A stretch of 64,000 nt of DNA, taken from contig NZ_BNBB01000033.1 in assembly GCF_014654615.1 (NCBI RefSeq), positions 1-64,000 of the forward strand, given 5' to 3'. Position 1 is the first letter of the stretch. Each line of letters begins with the position of its first letter. The stretch is from Streptosporangium violaceochromogenes (lineage in GTDB: Bacteria > Actinomycetota > Actinomycetes > Streptosporangiales > Streptosporangiaceae). Shown one piece after another: positions 43,331 through 51,875 of this stretch. The position numbers were made by a program, and so were the translations under genes. The notes beneath the pieces were generated by a model that searched no databases, was not told where the DNA came from, and was given only the letters and a program-made list of their open reading frames with translations.

Positions 43331-44038
43331 TCACAAGTCCACCGCCTCGGGCCACTCCTCGGCCATCGCGGTCCCCCCCGTCATCCGATCCGCCTTGCGC
43401 TGCTCGTGGAACGCGAGGATCTGCAATTCAATCGATAGGTCGACTTTACGGATGTCGACGCCTTCGGGTACAGCGAGAACGACCGGGGCGAAATTGAGGA
43501 TGCTCGTCACACCCGCCGCGATGACCCGGTCGGCCACCCGCTGCGCCGCCGCCGCGGGCGTCGCGAGCACCACGATCGACACTCCACGTCGCTCGATCAC
43601 GGTCTCCAGCTCGTCGATGTGCTCCACATTCAACCCGGCGATCCGGTCGCCCACCACCTCGGGATCGGCGTCCAGAAGCGCGGCGATCCGAAAACCCCGG
43701 GAGACGAAGCCCCCGTAGTTGGCGAGCGCGCGCCCGAGGTTGCCCACCCCCACGATGGCGACGGCCCAATCCTGCGTCAGGCCCAGCTCGCGGGAGATCT
43801 GGTAGATGAGATATTCGACGTCGTACCCCACCCCGCGGGTTCCGTAGGAGCCCAGATGCGACAGATCCTTGCGGAGTTTCGCGGAGTTCACCCCCGCGGC
43901 GACGGCCAGGTCCTCAGAGCTCACGGTGGCCAGTGCCCGCTCGGCCATGCCGTTCAGGGCTCGCAGATAGAGCGGCAGCCGGGCGACGGTCGCCTCGGGA
44001 ATGCCACGTTCGCGAGCTTGGGACAGACGGCGGATCAC
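43331..44038 (-). CDS. rex: Redox-sensing repressor Rex
   Basis: The 235-aa protein has an N-terminal winged HTH (GIPEATVARLPLYLRALNG, VNSAKLRKDLSHLGSYGTRGVGYDV) and a Rossmann domain (VAIVGVGNLGRALANYGGF) that binds NAD(H). I chose the GTG with GGAG nine bases upstream. The frame stays open for another 50 codons, but those codons include the Rex operator and are not Rex-like. Rex senses NADH/NAD+ and represses respiratory genes. In Streptomyces it controls cydABCD, nuo and rex-hemACD. The C-terminal swapped helix ends in EQRKADRMTGG and a short tail. Confidence 0.95.
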   Translation of the reverse strand: MIRRLSQARERGIPEATVARLPLYLRALNGMAERALATVSSEDLAVAAGVNSAKLRKDLSHLGSYGTRGVGYDVEYLIYQISRELGLTQDWAVAIVGVGNLGRALANYGGFVSRGFRIAALLDADPEVVGDRIAGLNVEHIDELETVIERRGVSIVVLATPAAAAQRVADRVIAAGVTSILNFAPVVLAVPEGVDIRKVDLSIELQILAFHEQRKADRMTGGTAMAEEWPEAVDL

Positions 44039-44124
44039 GTGCCGTAGCTCCAGGGGGACAGGCGGCCGGCGCGGCCCGGACGCGACGGATGACGAGGTGA
44101 GGCCACTGTCTTTCAGGTTAGTCC

Positions 44125-44146
44125 CTTTGTGAACCGGTGCACAAAG
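44125..44146. promoter_or_regulatory. Rex operator upstream of rex-hemACD
   Basis: The core TTTGTGAACCGGTGCACAAA is a palindrome broken at one base pair, flanked by a further C/G pair. It matches TTGTGAA-N6-TTCACAA except one base in the right arm. It lies 87 bp before the rex GTG and fits autoregulation and NADH-dependent control of heme synthesis. Confidence 0.88.
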
Positions 44147-44274
44147 CGGGTGTTCGCAACCGGCCGAAACCCCGGTCACTCCGGTCACGGCGCCGCCGTA
44201 CCCCTGTCGCGGGCCCCGCCGGGGCGCCCCGGCGGGGCCCGCGACGGGCCCGCGGCTCGGCTAGCGTGGCGGGC

Positions 44275-44523
44275 ATGGCACCGCAGGACCACCGCATCAC
44301 GTTGCTCGGCAAGCCCGGCTGTCACCTGTGCGACGACGCGCGGGCGGTGATAGCGCGCGTGGCGGCCGAGCTGGGCGTTCCGTGGCAGGAGCGCGACATC
44401 ACCCTCTCGGAGAGCGACCAGGCCGAATACGGGGAGATGATCCCCGTCACCCTGATCGACGGCGTCCAGCACGACTTCTGGCGCGTCGACGAGAGCCGCC
44501 TGCGCGCCGCGCTCTCCTCCTGA
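44275..44523 (+). CDS. Glutaredoxin-like small protein (DUF836 type)
   Basis: The 82-aa protein has a thioredoxin-fold redox motif CHLC in ITLLGKPGCHLCDDARAV, followed by VPVTLIDGVQ (cis-Pro region) and a short helix. The motif and length are glutaredoxin-like, with no C-terminal domain. It could use mycothiol or NrdH-like electron supply (inference). It is divergent from rex. Confidence 0.85.
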   Translation: MAPQDHRITLLGKPGCHLCDDARAVIARVAAELGVPWQERDITLSESDQAEYGEMIPVTLIDGVQHDFWRVDESRLRAALSS

Positions 44524-44553
44524 AAGTCCTCCACGAAGCCCCCGAAGCGGCCC

Positions 44554-46287
44554 TCAGACGCCGAAGACCGTGGGAAGCGGCACCACCTTCGCGGCGTTCA
44601 CGTCGAGCTCGATCACGTTGGTGGCCAGCACCAGGTTCTGGCGCTCGGTGACGAAGCGCTCCACATGAGGGCGGCGCTGATGGTCGGCGTAGGCGGTCTC
44701 GTCACGGTAGATCTCGTAGACGATGCGCTGCAGCGGAGCCGACTTCACCGAGTGGCAGGCGTAGATCAGCGTGTCGGGCTCGGAGTGGCGGACGGCGTCG
44801 ACGGTCTCCTCGGCCAGGCGGTCGAACCTCTCGCCGGTGCCGTCGAGAAGCGTGAACACCGTCAGCAGGCCGTAGATGCCCGGGGCCGGGCGGCCGGGGC
44901 CGCCCGGGCGCTCGGCGAACGCGTCCGGATACAGCGCTCCCGTCTCGGGCGGGACCGCGGACGGCGCCCCGCGCTCGGGGGAGGCGGGTGCCTGACCGGC
45001 CGCGCCGTACCCCTGCTCGGGACCGTGCCGGTGCCGGGCGCCGGGGCGGGGCGGGGCCCCGAACGCCTCCTCGGCGGGCATCGGACGGTGGGCGCCGTAG
45101 GGGGGGTCGGGCACGGCGAACTCGCCGGTGGCGGGGCCGCCGAGCCTGCCCCCGCCGCCCGCGGCGGGGGCCGCGTGCCTGCTGTACTCGTTGGTGGGAA
45201 CGTCGTACTCGCCGGTCGTCCAGCCGGCGGGCGGCATGGCGAACTGGCCGGTCTCCGGGGGGTGCCCGGGCAGGTCGCCCGCGCCCGGGCCGAGGGGCCC
45301 GCCGGCGGGCGGCATGACGTACTCACCCGCCATGAAGGTGCCGGTGGCGGGACCGCCGAACACGTCGTCTCGCGCGGGCACGTGTCCCATGCGCATGGTG
45401 GAGTCGGTCTCCCGCTCTCCCGAGCGGTACTCGGCCACGAGGTCGCCGAGGCCGGAGGGGCGGGGGGGTTCCTCCCGCCGGCCGCGGCGGCCGGGCTCCT
45501 CCGGGGCGACGCGCCGGCCCGCGACCTGGACGTCCCCGCGGAAGGGCTGCTCGCCGGGCACCCGGTGGACCGCGGGCCGGGAGCGCGGATCCTCGTCGTC
45601 CTCCTCCTCGTCCTCGTAGGGGGCGAGCGGGCGCAGGACGACATACCAGACCGCGGCGGCGGTGACGCAGAGCAGGAGCGTGGTGAACATTCCCGGAACG
45701 GTGAAGCTCACGGCCCCCAGCATGGCCAGGCCGGTTGGAGCGAGCGCCAGGAGCGCGTGCATGTTGTCGGCGTCGTAGTCGTCGCCACCACGCCCGCGCA
45801 CCACGGCGAGCGCCAGACCGGCCACCAGGGCGAGCGCGACGCCCACATGGGTGACCCAGAGCACATAGGTGGGGGGCAGGTCCCAGTGGCGGCCGGCGAG
45901 CGGCACGGACGTGGAGAACTCCTCCACCCGCAGAACCGGGTCGGAAAGCATGATCACCGACGCGATGACGGTGAACGCGACCCCCGCGAGCCAGGAGGCG
46001 AACCCCGCCGCGGACCTTCGCGCGAGCAGCTGGACGACGCCGACGGCGAGCCAGAGCGGCGCGAGGAGGGAACCGGTCAGCTGATAAATGCGGAATACGG
46101 TCGCCCCAAACCCCGCCAGAGCGCCGAAGCCGACTACTCCGAGTGACACCGACAGCGCCGCCGCCGTGACGCTCCAAGCGATCAGCCAGCCCTTGTATTC
46201 GTCCCTGAGGCGGCCGACGAGAGCCACGGTGGCGATGGCCGCGAGGCAGGCACCTGCGAACGCGATGACAGCGACAAGGAGATTCAT
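44554..46287 (-). CDS. Seven-helix membrane protein with C-terminal ABM domain
   Basis: The 577-aa protein starts at the ATG with GGAGG five bases upstream. The first 225 residues hold about seven hydrophobic helices. An acidic run (EDEEEDDEDPRS) and a Pro/Gly-rich, disordered region of about 230 residues with repeated GEY/TGEF motifs (FMAGEYVMPPA, GEYDVPTNEY, ATGEFAVPDPP) follow. The last 105 residues are an antibiotic-biosynthesis-monooxygenase-like (ABM) dimeric alpha-beta barrel (GLLTVFTLLDGTGERFDRLAEE to LVLATNVIELDV). ABM domains include quinol monooxygenases, heme-degrading and signalling members. The fusion is unusual; function is unknown. It is divergent from bldN. Confidence 0.75.
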   Translation of the reverse strand: MNLLVAVIAFAGACLAAIATVALVGRLRDEYKGWLIAWSVTAAALSVSLGVVGFGALAGFGATVFRIYQLTGSLLAPLWLAVGVVQLLARRSAAGFASWLAGVAFTVIASVIMLSDPVLRVEEFSTSVPLAGRHWDLPPTYVLWVTHVGVALALVAGLALAVVRGRGGDDYDADNMHALLALAPTGLAMLGAVSFTVPGMFTTLLLCVTAAAVWYVVLRPLAPYEDEEEDDEDPRSRPAVHRVPGEQPFRGDVQVAGRRVAPEEPGRRGRREEPPRPSGLGDLVAEYRSGERETDSTMRMGHVPARDDVFGGPATGTFMAGEYVMPPAGGPLGPGAGDLPGHPPETGQFAMPPAGWTTGEYDVPTNEYSRHAAPAAGGGGRLGGPATGEFAVPDPPYGAHRPMPAEEAFGAPPRPGARHRHGPEQGYGAAGQAPASPERGAPSAVPPETGALYPDAFAERPGGPGRPAPGIYGLLTVFTLLDGTGERFDRLAEETVDAVRHSEPDTLIYACHSVKSAPLQRIVYEIYRDETAYADHQRRPHVERFVTERQNLVLATNVIELDVNAAKVVPLPTVFGV

Positions 46288-46449
46288 GGTGCCTCCAATG
46301 CTGCCGGACATTACCCCCCAACCGGTAGCCGGGTCAGCGGGCGGCCGTCCGGAGCAAGGCGAAAGAACCTGCTCCGCACCGTATTAGTCGATTACACCCA
46401 GTAACGAGATTGCGAAGTAGATTGTGGAGTTTCCTGTTGATTTCCTAGA

Positions 46450-47136
46450 GTGTTCGAGCACGCCGTACCCCCTCCCACACAGGGATACCGGATGCCAGAC
46501 ACGTGGCCGTTCGCCGGACACCTCCCCACGACCGCCGGGGTAACCCAGCCCGTCCGCAGTAATGAACTCGCAGCACGCGAGGACGCCTCGGAGGATCTCC
46601 GTAGGCTCGTTTTGCGTGCCAAAACTGGAGATACGGACGCATTTGGCACGCTCTACGACCGTTACCTCGATCTGGTCTATCGCTACGTCTATTTCAGGGT
46701 GGGCTCCCACCCGCTGGCGGAGGACCTCACCAGCGAGACCTTCCTGCGCGCCCTGCGCCGGATCGCCGACTTCACCTGGCAGGGACGCGACTTCGGGGCC
46801 TGGCTGGTGACCATCGCCAGAAATCTGATCGCCGACCATTTCAAGTCCGGGAGGTACCGCCTTGAGGTCTCGACCGCCCAGGTGATCGACGTTCCCCTGG
46901 ACGGCCCGAACATCCCGGAGAACGCCGTCGTCACCGCCATGATCAACGAGCGGGTGCTCAGCGCCGTCCGTCAGCTCGGTCCCGAACAACAGGAGTGCGT
47001 CGTCCTGCGCTTCCTGCACGGAATGTCCCTGGCCGAAACCGCCCTCATCATGGGAAAGAAGAGCGGGGCGATCAAGGCACTGCAGTTCCGGGCCATCCGC
47101 GCGCTCGCCCGCGCGCTCCCCTCGGATCTCGGCTGA
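46450..47136 (+). CDS. bldN: ECF sigma factor BldN
   Basis: The 228-aa protein (GTG start; an ATG 14 codons later is an alternative) has sigma region 2 (GTLYDRYLDLVYRYVYFRVGSHPLAEDLTSETFLRALRRI, with WQGRDFGAWLVTIARNLIADHFKS) and region 4 (LGPEQQECVVLRFLHGMSLAETALIMGKKSGAIKALQFRAIRALAR). These match Streptomyces BldN closely (recalled comparison). The N-terminal extension of about 50 residues could be a pro-sequence as in BldN. BldN drives chaplin, rodlin and bldM genes in Streptomyces. The adjacent gene is its likely anti-sigma factor. Confidence 0.9.
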   Translation: MFEHAVPPPTQGYRMPDTWPFAGHLPTTAGVTQPVRSNELAAREDASEDLRRLVLRAKTGDTDAFGTLYDRYLDLVYRYVYFRVGSHPLAEDLTSETFLRALRRIADFTWQGRDFGAWLVTIARNLIADHFKSGRYRLEVSTAQVIDVPLDGPNIPENAVVTAMINERVLSAVRQLGPEQQECVVLRFLHGMSLAETALIMGKKSGAIKALQFRAIRALARALPSDLG

Positions 47137-47234
47137 CCATGCCGATCACGACGTATCGCGTAACCTGGCACGCGGGGCTGTCGTTAGGCAGGTGACACGG
47201 ACAGATCATGATCTGGGGGCGGCAGGGAGCGTTC

Positions 47235-47933
47235 ATGGATAAGTGGCTGCCTGGAATCTCACAAAGATCACAGGCGCACATCCAGGACCGTGTGGCGAGG
47301 CTGGGCAGCCAGATGGGGGGCGGCCCCCGGCCCGAGTTTCGCGCTGCGCTCAAAGAGCGTCTCATGAACGCGCCCGAGCCGGCGGACGCTTCGTACGAAT
47401 CCGCCGGCCCGGCGCGGCCGACGCGGCGCGCGACCCTCTTTCCCCAGCTTCTGAGCGTGGGGCTGGGGGCGGCTCTGTTCACCGCGGGGGTGGCGACCTA
47501 CCAGTCGATGCCGGGTGACGCCCTCTACCCGGTCAAGCGCGCCGCCGAGAACACGCTGTTCCACCTGAGCACCGACGACGCCGAGCGGGCCGGCCGCTCC
47601 TTCGGCTACGCCGAGACCCGCGCGCACGAGGTCGAGGAGCTCCTCGGCTCCACCAGGGCCGAGGGTCCCCTGATCGAGGAGACCCTCAAGGCCATGGAGG
47701 ACACCACTCGCTCGGCGGTCACCTCCTTGAGGCGCGTACAGCGGCACGACGCCAAGAGCCGGGGTGAGCTCAAGCGCTTCGTTCAGAAACAGCGCAACCA
47801 GATCGAGGGGATGCTCCCCAAGATGGACGCCGAGAACCAGCGCCGGGCCAACGGCTACCTCCACTACATCGACGGGCTGACCCATCCGGGTGACGACGAC
47901 ACCCCTCGTTCACAAGACGTCACCGGTCGATAA
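47235..47933 (+). CDS. rsbN: RsbN-type anti-sigma factor (DUF5667)
   Basis: From the ATG with GGGAG six bases upstream the protein has 232 residues. The N-terminal 60 residues are probably cytoplasmic and sigma-binding. One transmembrane helix (LFPQLLSVGLGAALFTAGVAT) follows. The outer part has the DUF5667 motif SMPGDALYPVKRAAENTLFHLS and helical repeats rich in charged residues. In Streptomyces RsbN is a single-pass anti-sigma factor for BldN and lies just downstream of it. The gap to bldN is about 98 bp. Confidence 0.85.
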   Translation: MDKWLPGISQRSQAHIQDRVARLGSQMGGGPRPEFRAALKERLMNAPEPADASYESAGPARPTRRATLFPQLLSVGLGAALFTAGVATYQSMPGDALYPVKRAAENTLFHLSTDDAERAGRSFGYAETRAHEVEELLGSTRAEGPLIEETLKAMEDTTRSAVTSLRRVQRHDAKSRGELKRFVQKQRNQIEGMLPKMDAENQRRANGYLHYIDGLTHPGDDDTPRSQDVTGR

Positions 47934-47982
47934 CGGGTCGTACACCGATTTCGCCGGTGTGTGGCGGTTAAGCTGTGGTGCT

Positions 47983-48849
47983 ATGAGGCGGCTACTACGA
48001 CGGCGAGACGGAGCGGAGAAGGCCGGGGAGGTCGCGGCGGCGGCGGCCATCGCCATGCCGATGGCCGAGCCCGACCCCTGCGCGGCCGCCTTCTTCGACG
48101 TCGACAACACCATGATGCGCGGCGCCTCCATCTACCACTTCGCCAGGGGCCTCGCGGCCCGGGGCCTGTTCACCACCAGGGATCTGGTCAGGTTCGCGGT
48201 CGGCCAGGCGGTCTTCCGGGTCCGCGGCGACGAGAACCCCGAGCACATCGCCAAGGCCAGGGAGACCGCGCTGGCCTTCGTGGCGGGCAGCAAGGTGGAC
48301 GACATCGTCCGGCTCGGCGAGGAGATCTACGACGAGGTGATGGCCGACCGCATCTGGGCCGGCACCCGCGCCCTCGCCCAGGGCCACCTGGACGCCGGCC
48401 GGCGCGTGTGGCTGGTCACCGCGACCCCCGTGGAGCTCGCCAGTGTGATCGCCCAGCGTCTGGGCCTGACCGGTGCCCTGGGCACCGTGGCCGAGACGAA
48501 GGACGGCGTCTACACCGGCCGCCTGGTGGGCGACCTGCTCCACGGACCGGCGAAGGCGGAGGCCGTGCGCGCCCTGGCCCGGCGCGAGGGGCTGGACCTG
48601 AGCCGCTGCTCCGCCTACAGCGACTCGGCCAACGACCTGCCGCTGCTGTCGCTGGTGGGCCACGCCACCGCGATCAACCCGGACACCGAGCTGCGCGAGC
48701 ACGCCAGGGAGAACGGGTGGCGGATCAGGGACTTCCGTACCGGCCGTAAAGCCACCATGATCGGGCTGCCCATCGCCGCGGGCGCCGGGGCGATCGTCGG
48801 TGGCGTGGCCGCCGCCGCCGCCCTGCGCCGCCTCCACCGCTCCCGGTGA
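47983..48849 (+). CDS. HAD-IB-family hydrolase
   Basis: The 288-aa protein has motif I FFDVDNTMMRG, motif II VTATPVE and motif III AYSDSANDLPLL. The spacing and the SerB-like VWLVTATP are those of HAD-IB phosphatases. The C-terminal hydrophobic stretch (ATMIGLPIAAGAGAIVGGVAAAAAL) could anchor it in the membrane. Catalytic Asp is the first D of DVD. Related proteins are phosphoserine phosphatase-like; the substrate is unknown. In actinomycetes it often follows bldN-rsbN. Confidence 0.85.
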   Translation: MRRLLRRRDGAEKAGEVAAAAAIAMPMAEPDPCAAAFFDVDNTMMRGASIYHFARGLAARGLFTTRDLVRFAVGQAVFRVRGDENPEHIAKARETALAFVAGSKVDDIVRLGEEIYDEVMADRIWAGTRALAQGHLDAGRRVWLVTATPVELASVIAQRLGLTGALGTVAETKDGVYTGRLVGDLLHGPAKAEAVRALARREGLDLSRCSAYSDSANDLPLLSLVGHATAINPDTELREHARENGWRIRDFRTGRKATMIGLPIAAGAGAIVGGVAAAAALRRLHRSR

Positions 48850-48911
48850 CCGCCCCGCTCGCTCGTTCCCCGGCCGCGGGGCCCGCGCGGGCGGGCCGGA
48901 CCGGCGACCCC

Positions 48912-48969
48912 GGACCGAAACAGGGCCGGTGACCCAGGACCGAAACAGGATCAGCGGCCTGGACCGAAA
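48912..48969. repeat. Short direct repeats GGACCGAAA
   Basis: GGACCGAAA occurs three times about 25 bp apart after the HAD gene. The intergenic stretch of 156 bp between converging genes otherwise holds no gene. It may be simple expansion or part of a terminator region. Confidence 0.3.
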
Positions 48970-49005
48970 AGGGCCGAAAAGCGCGAGGGGCCGGAACGAG
49001 GCGGG

Positions 49006-49863
49006 TCAGAGGATCGGCGGGAAGGCGTGACCGCGCCGCAGTCGGAGCTCGTTCAGATGCTGCTGGATCACCTCGCGCACGTGGTCGGTGAGGTTGAAGA
49101 CCAGCACGGGGTCATCGGCGTCGGCCGGATCGAACTCGTCGGTGCGGATCGGCTCACCGAAGCCGATCATCCACTTGGACGGCAGCGGCACCAGCCCCAG
49201 AAGCCCCAGCCACGGAAAGAACGGGGTGATGGGGACGTACGGCAGGCCCAGCGCCCTGGCCAGGAGGGGCAGATCGCCGATCTTGGGGTAGATCTCCTCG
49301 GCCCCCACGATGGCGCAGGGCACGATCGGCACCCCGGCCCGGATGGCCGAGGCCACGAAACCACCGCGCCCGAAACGCTGGAGCCGGTACCGCTCGGAGA
49401 AGGGCTTGCCGACCCCCTTGAACCCCTCGGGGAAGACACCGACCAGCTCACCCTTGCGGAGGAGGCGGTCGGCGTCCTCCCGGCAGGCCAGGGTGTGCCC
49501 GCTCTTGCGCGCCAGGTGGCCGAGCAGCGGGAGCTGATAGACCAGGTCGGCGCCGAGCAGGCGGACCGCCCGGCGGCGCGGGTGGTCGTCATGCAGGGCC
49601 ACCTGGAGCATGAGCCCGTCCAGCGGGATCGTGCCCGAGTGGTTGGCCACCACGAGGGCTCCCGCGTCGCCGGGCACGTTGTCCATGCCGAAGGTCTCGA
49701 CCCGGAACCAGTGACGGTACAGCGGGCGGACCAGTTCGAGCAGCACCCTGTCGGTGAGCTCGGGATCGAACCCGAACTCGTCGATCTCGTACTCCCCCGT
49801 GAGGCGGCGCCGCAGGAAGGAGAGCAGCTCCGCGAGGTCGCGGGCGCCGTCCGGGCCGGTCAT
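49006..49863 (-). CDS. Lysophospholipid acyltransferase family protein
   Basis: The 285-aa protein (ATG overlapping the epimerase stop) has the acyltransferase motif NHSGTIPLDGLML in place of the classic NHQSxxD (block I, H-x4-D spacing kept) and VFPEGFKGVGKPFSERYRL (block III, PEG). GFVASAIRAGVPIVPCAIVG is block IV. It is in the PlsC superfamily, without a clear membrane helix. It may act on phospholipid or a secondary-metabolite substrate. It is co-transcribed with the NAD-dependent epimerase gene. Confidence 0.85.
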   Translation of the reverse strand: MTGPDGARDLAELLSFLRRRLTGEYEIDEFGFDPELTDRVLLELVRPLYRHWFRVETFGMDNVPGDAGALVVANHSGTIPLDGLMLQVALHDDHPRRRAVRLLGADLVYQLPLLGHLARKSGHTLACREDADRLLRKGELVGVFPEGFKGVGKPFSERYRLQRFGRGGFVASAIRAGVPIVPCAIVGAEEIYPKIGDLPLLARALGLPYVPITPFFPWLGLLGLVPLPSKWMIGFGEPIRTDEFDPADADDPVLVFNLTDHVREVIQQHLNELRLRRGHAFPPIL

Positions 49864-50936
49864 CGTCGCACCGGCGGTGGGTTCGCGGGCCGGTTCACCG
49901 CCCGTTCCACGGCCTGTTCCACCGCCGAAAGGAGCAGGTCCGTCATCGCCGCGGGGAGCCCACCGGCCAGGTCGCGGGCGCGGACGAACTCCTCGAAGGC
50001 GGCGGCGGTCGGGATCTTGGGTCTCCAGCCGAGGGCCGCGGCCAGCCGGGTGGTGTCCACCACCCGGCCATGGCGCATCAGGCGGAGCTGTTCGGGCGAG
50101 AAGGCGACAAGCCCCAGCCTCCGGGCGAGATCGCCCAGGGAGCGGAACACCGCCGGCGGGACGGGCAGCGACGGCAGGCCCGCCCTGCGCGCGCACTGCG
50201 ACAGCAGCAGCACGCCGTCCCCGGCCACGTTGAACGTGCCGGGATGGTCTTCGGTCGCCATCCGCCTGAGCACCTCGACGGCGTCGTCCTCGTGGACGAA
50301 CTGCAGCCGGGGGTCGAAGCCGAGCATGGTCGGCAGCACGGGCTGGGTGAAGTAGCGGGTCAGCGGCGAGTCGACGCCGCAGCCCATGAAGCCCGCGAAC
50401 CTGAGCGTCGAGACGGTCACGTCCCGACGCCGCCTGGCGAAGCCCCTGACGTAGCCCTCGACCTCGGCGGCGTCCTTGGCGTACCCGTGGCCCGGCGGTT
50501 CGGCCGGCTCGGTGTCCTCGGTGAAGACGGCCGGATCGTGCGGGGACGAGCCGTACACCGCGGTGGTGGAGCGCACGACGACACGGCGGATCGTCGCGGA
50601 CCGCTGACAGGCACCGAGCAGTTGCATGGCGCCGATGACGTTGTGCTCCTTCATGAACGTCCTGCCGCCGCCCCCCGGGGGGGCGCTGAGCAGGCTCATG
50701 TGGATCACGGTGTCGACGTCGGCGGCCGCGATCACCTGGGCGATGTCGGAGCCGCGCAGATCGACGCGGACGAACTCGGTCCGGCCGGCAGGGACGCCGC
50801 CGTCACCTGAGAGCGAGGGCGGCGGCACCGTGTCCACTCCGATGACCCGGTCGATGTCCGGGTCGGCGGCGAGAACGCTCGCCACCCGGGCGCCGATGTG
50901 GCGCGAGACCCCGGTGACAAGCACGGTGTGGGTCAT
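49860..50936 (-). CDS. NAD-dependent epimerase/dehydratase family protein
   Basis: This 358-aa short-chain-type protein starts VLVTGVSRHIGARVASVLAADP, a Rossmann variant of TGxxGxxG. STTAVYGSS and YAKDAAEVEGYV supply the Ser/Tyr-x3-Lys-like region (Tyr-Ala-Lys only, so the classical YxxxK is altered). The substrate may be a sugar or a lipid-linked compound. It is followed by the acyltransferase gene with a 4-bp overlap. Confidence 0.8.
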   Translation of the reverse strand: MTHTVLVTGVSRHIGARVASVLAADPDIDRVIGVDTVPPPSLSGDGGVPAGRTEFVRVDLRGSDIAQVIAAADVDTVIHMSLLSAPPGGGGRTFMKEHNVIGAMQLLGACQRSATIRRVVVRSTTAVYGSSPHDPAVFTEDTEPAEPPGHGYAKDAAEVEGYVRGFARRRRDVTVSTLRFAGFMGCGVDSPLTRYFTQPVLPTMLGFDPRLQFVHEDDAVEVLRRMATEDHPGTFNVAGDGVLLLSQCARRAGLPSLPVPPAVFRSLGDLARRLGLVAFSPEQLRLMRHGRVVDTTRLAAALGWRPKIPTAAAFEEFVRARDLAGGLPAAMTDLLLSAVEQAVERAVNRPANPPPVRR

Positions 50937-50960
50937 CGGCGCCTCGCAGATCCGCTCCGC

Positions 50961-51059
50961 TTACTTCTTGTTACGCCGCTGAATGCGGGTTTTCTTCAGA
51001 AGCTTGCGGTGCTTCTTCTTCGCCATGCGCTTACGGCGCTTCTTGATCACAGAGCCCAC
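50961..51059 (-). CDS. Mini ribosomal protein bS22 (AURKAIP1/COX24 type)
   Basis: The 32-aa very basic protein begins with GTG, decoded GSVIKKRRKRMAKKKHRK and ending KTRIQRRNKK. GGGGG about 5 bases upstream supports the GTG. This family (AURKAIP1/COX24) is now known as bS22 in mycobacterial 30S subunits, near the decoding site. It is too short for many gene callers and would otherwise be missed or mis-started. The remaining 290 bp up to the excisionase-like gene hold no other gene. Confidence 0.9.
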   Translation of the reverse strand: MGSVIKKRRKRMAKKKHRKLLKKTRIQRRNKK

Positions 51060-51239
51060 GGGACCCCCAGGTAGCTGGTAGCCGAGAATGTCAGACCGGT
51101 GCACGAACGCACACCGGCTCAACAGACTACCGGCGATCGACGGTAGATCGCCCCCCGGGGGATCCCGGGAGCTGGAACTCACGACACGGTGAACGTGTCG
51201 CTACCTCGCCGTCACCTTATCGAGACACGGCCGCCGTCA

Positions 51240-51257
51240 CCCCGGTCGTGACCGGGG
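51240..51257. terminator. Hairpin after the excisionase-like gene
   Basis: CCCCGGTC-GT-GACCGGGG is a perfect 8-bp inverted repeat, about 93 bp downstream of the excisionase-like stop on the minus strand. It probably ends that transcript before the bS22 promoter. Confidence 0.45.
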
Positions 51258-51349
51258 CTCGGGCCCGCGGGCCGCCCGCCGTCCTCGCTCGCCGTGTGAC
51301 AGGCCTTTCACGACCCGCCACCCGGCTCGCTCGTCGGGCGCGCGCCGCT

Positions 51350-51553
51350 TCAACCCGCCTCGATGTAGGCATCCCTGAGATAGTCGTGTACCGCCTGCTC
51401 CGGCACCCGGAAAGATCGGCCGACCCGAATGGCCGGCAGCTCGCCCGAATGCACGAGTCGGTACACCGTCATCTTGGACACCCTCATGACCGTGGCCACT
51501 TCGGCCACCGTCAGGAACTTCACCTCGCTGAGAGGTCTTTCGCCTGCACCCAT
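51350..51553 (-). CDS. Excisionase-like HTH DNA-binding protein
   Basis: This 67-aa protein starts at the ATG in MGAGERPLSEV, with AAGAGG about 8 bases upstream (a longer frame of 83 aa is less likely). KFLTVAEVATVMRVSKMTVYRLVHSGELPAIRVGRSFRVPEQAVHDYL is a MerR/excisionase-type winged HTH. It is related to, but distinct from, the BldC-like protein near 28.3 kb. In Streptomyces a similar small HTH gene is found near this place after bldN (recalled). Targets are unknown. Confidence 0.85.
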   Translation of the reverse strand: MGAGERPLSEVKFLTVAEVATVMRVSKMTVYRLVHSGELPAIRVGRSFRVPEQAVHDYLRDAYIEAG

Positions 51554-51625
51554 CGGACGCCTCTTCCGCACGTGTTTCCGGGTTATCCCCACTGGTGCCA
51601 TCGCTCACGCACGTGTACTGCCGTT

Positions 51626-51653
51626 AGCGTAAATCGGGACTCCGAGTGTGCAA
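51626..51653 (-). promoter_or_regulatory. Candidate promoter of the excisionase-like gene
   Basis: Minus-strand TTGCAC and TACGCT are separated by 16 bp, a good match to the vegetative consensus TTGACA/TAnnnT. The -10 ends 72 bp before the ATG. The rest of 51654-51875 holds no gene. Confidence 0.5.
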
Positions 51654-51875
51654 ACCCCCCACTGTCTCAGCCTCCGCAGTCCCGTGCCAGCAAAACAGCG
51701 AAAGTCGCTGGCCAGCAGCCGAAACGCACCTCTTATCTTGATCTTGAAACGGCCCGGCCGCCTCCTCCAAGGGTGACCCACAACCACCAAAAAGATGGCA
51801 AACCGTCGGCGAGCTCCCTGGAATGCGGGCACGAAAAGCCGGTATACGGAGGGCCCTATCGACGCAACGCCCGCC

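Noticed and set aside
44039..44188. Upstream 50-codon extension of rex
   Set aside because: The extension contains the Rex operator and residues not similar to Rex. A GTG with GGAG upstream gives a normal length.
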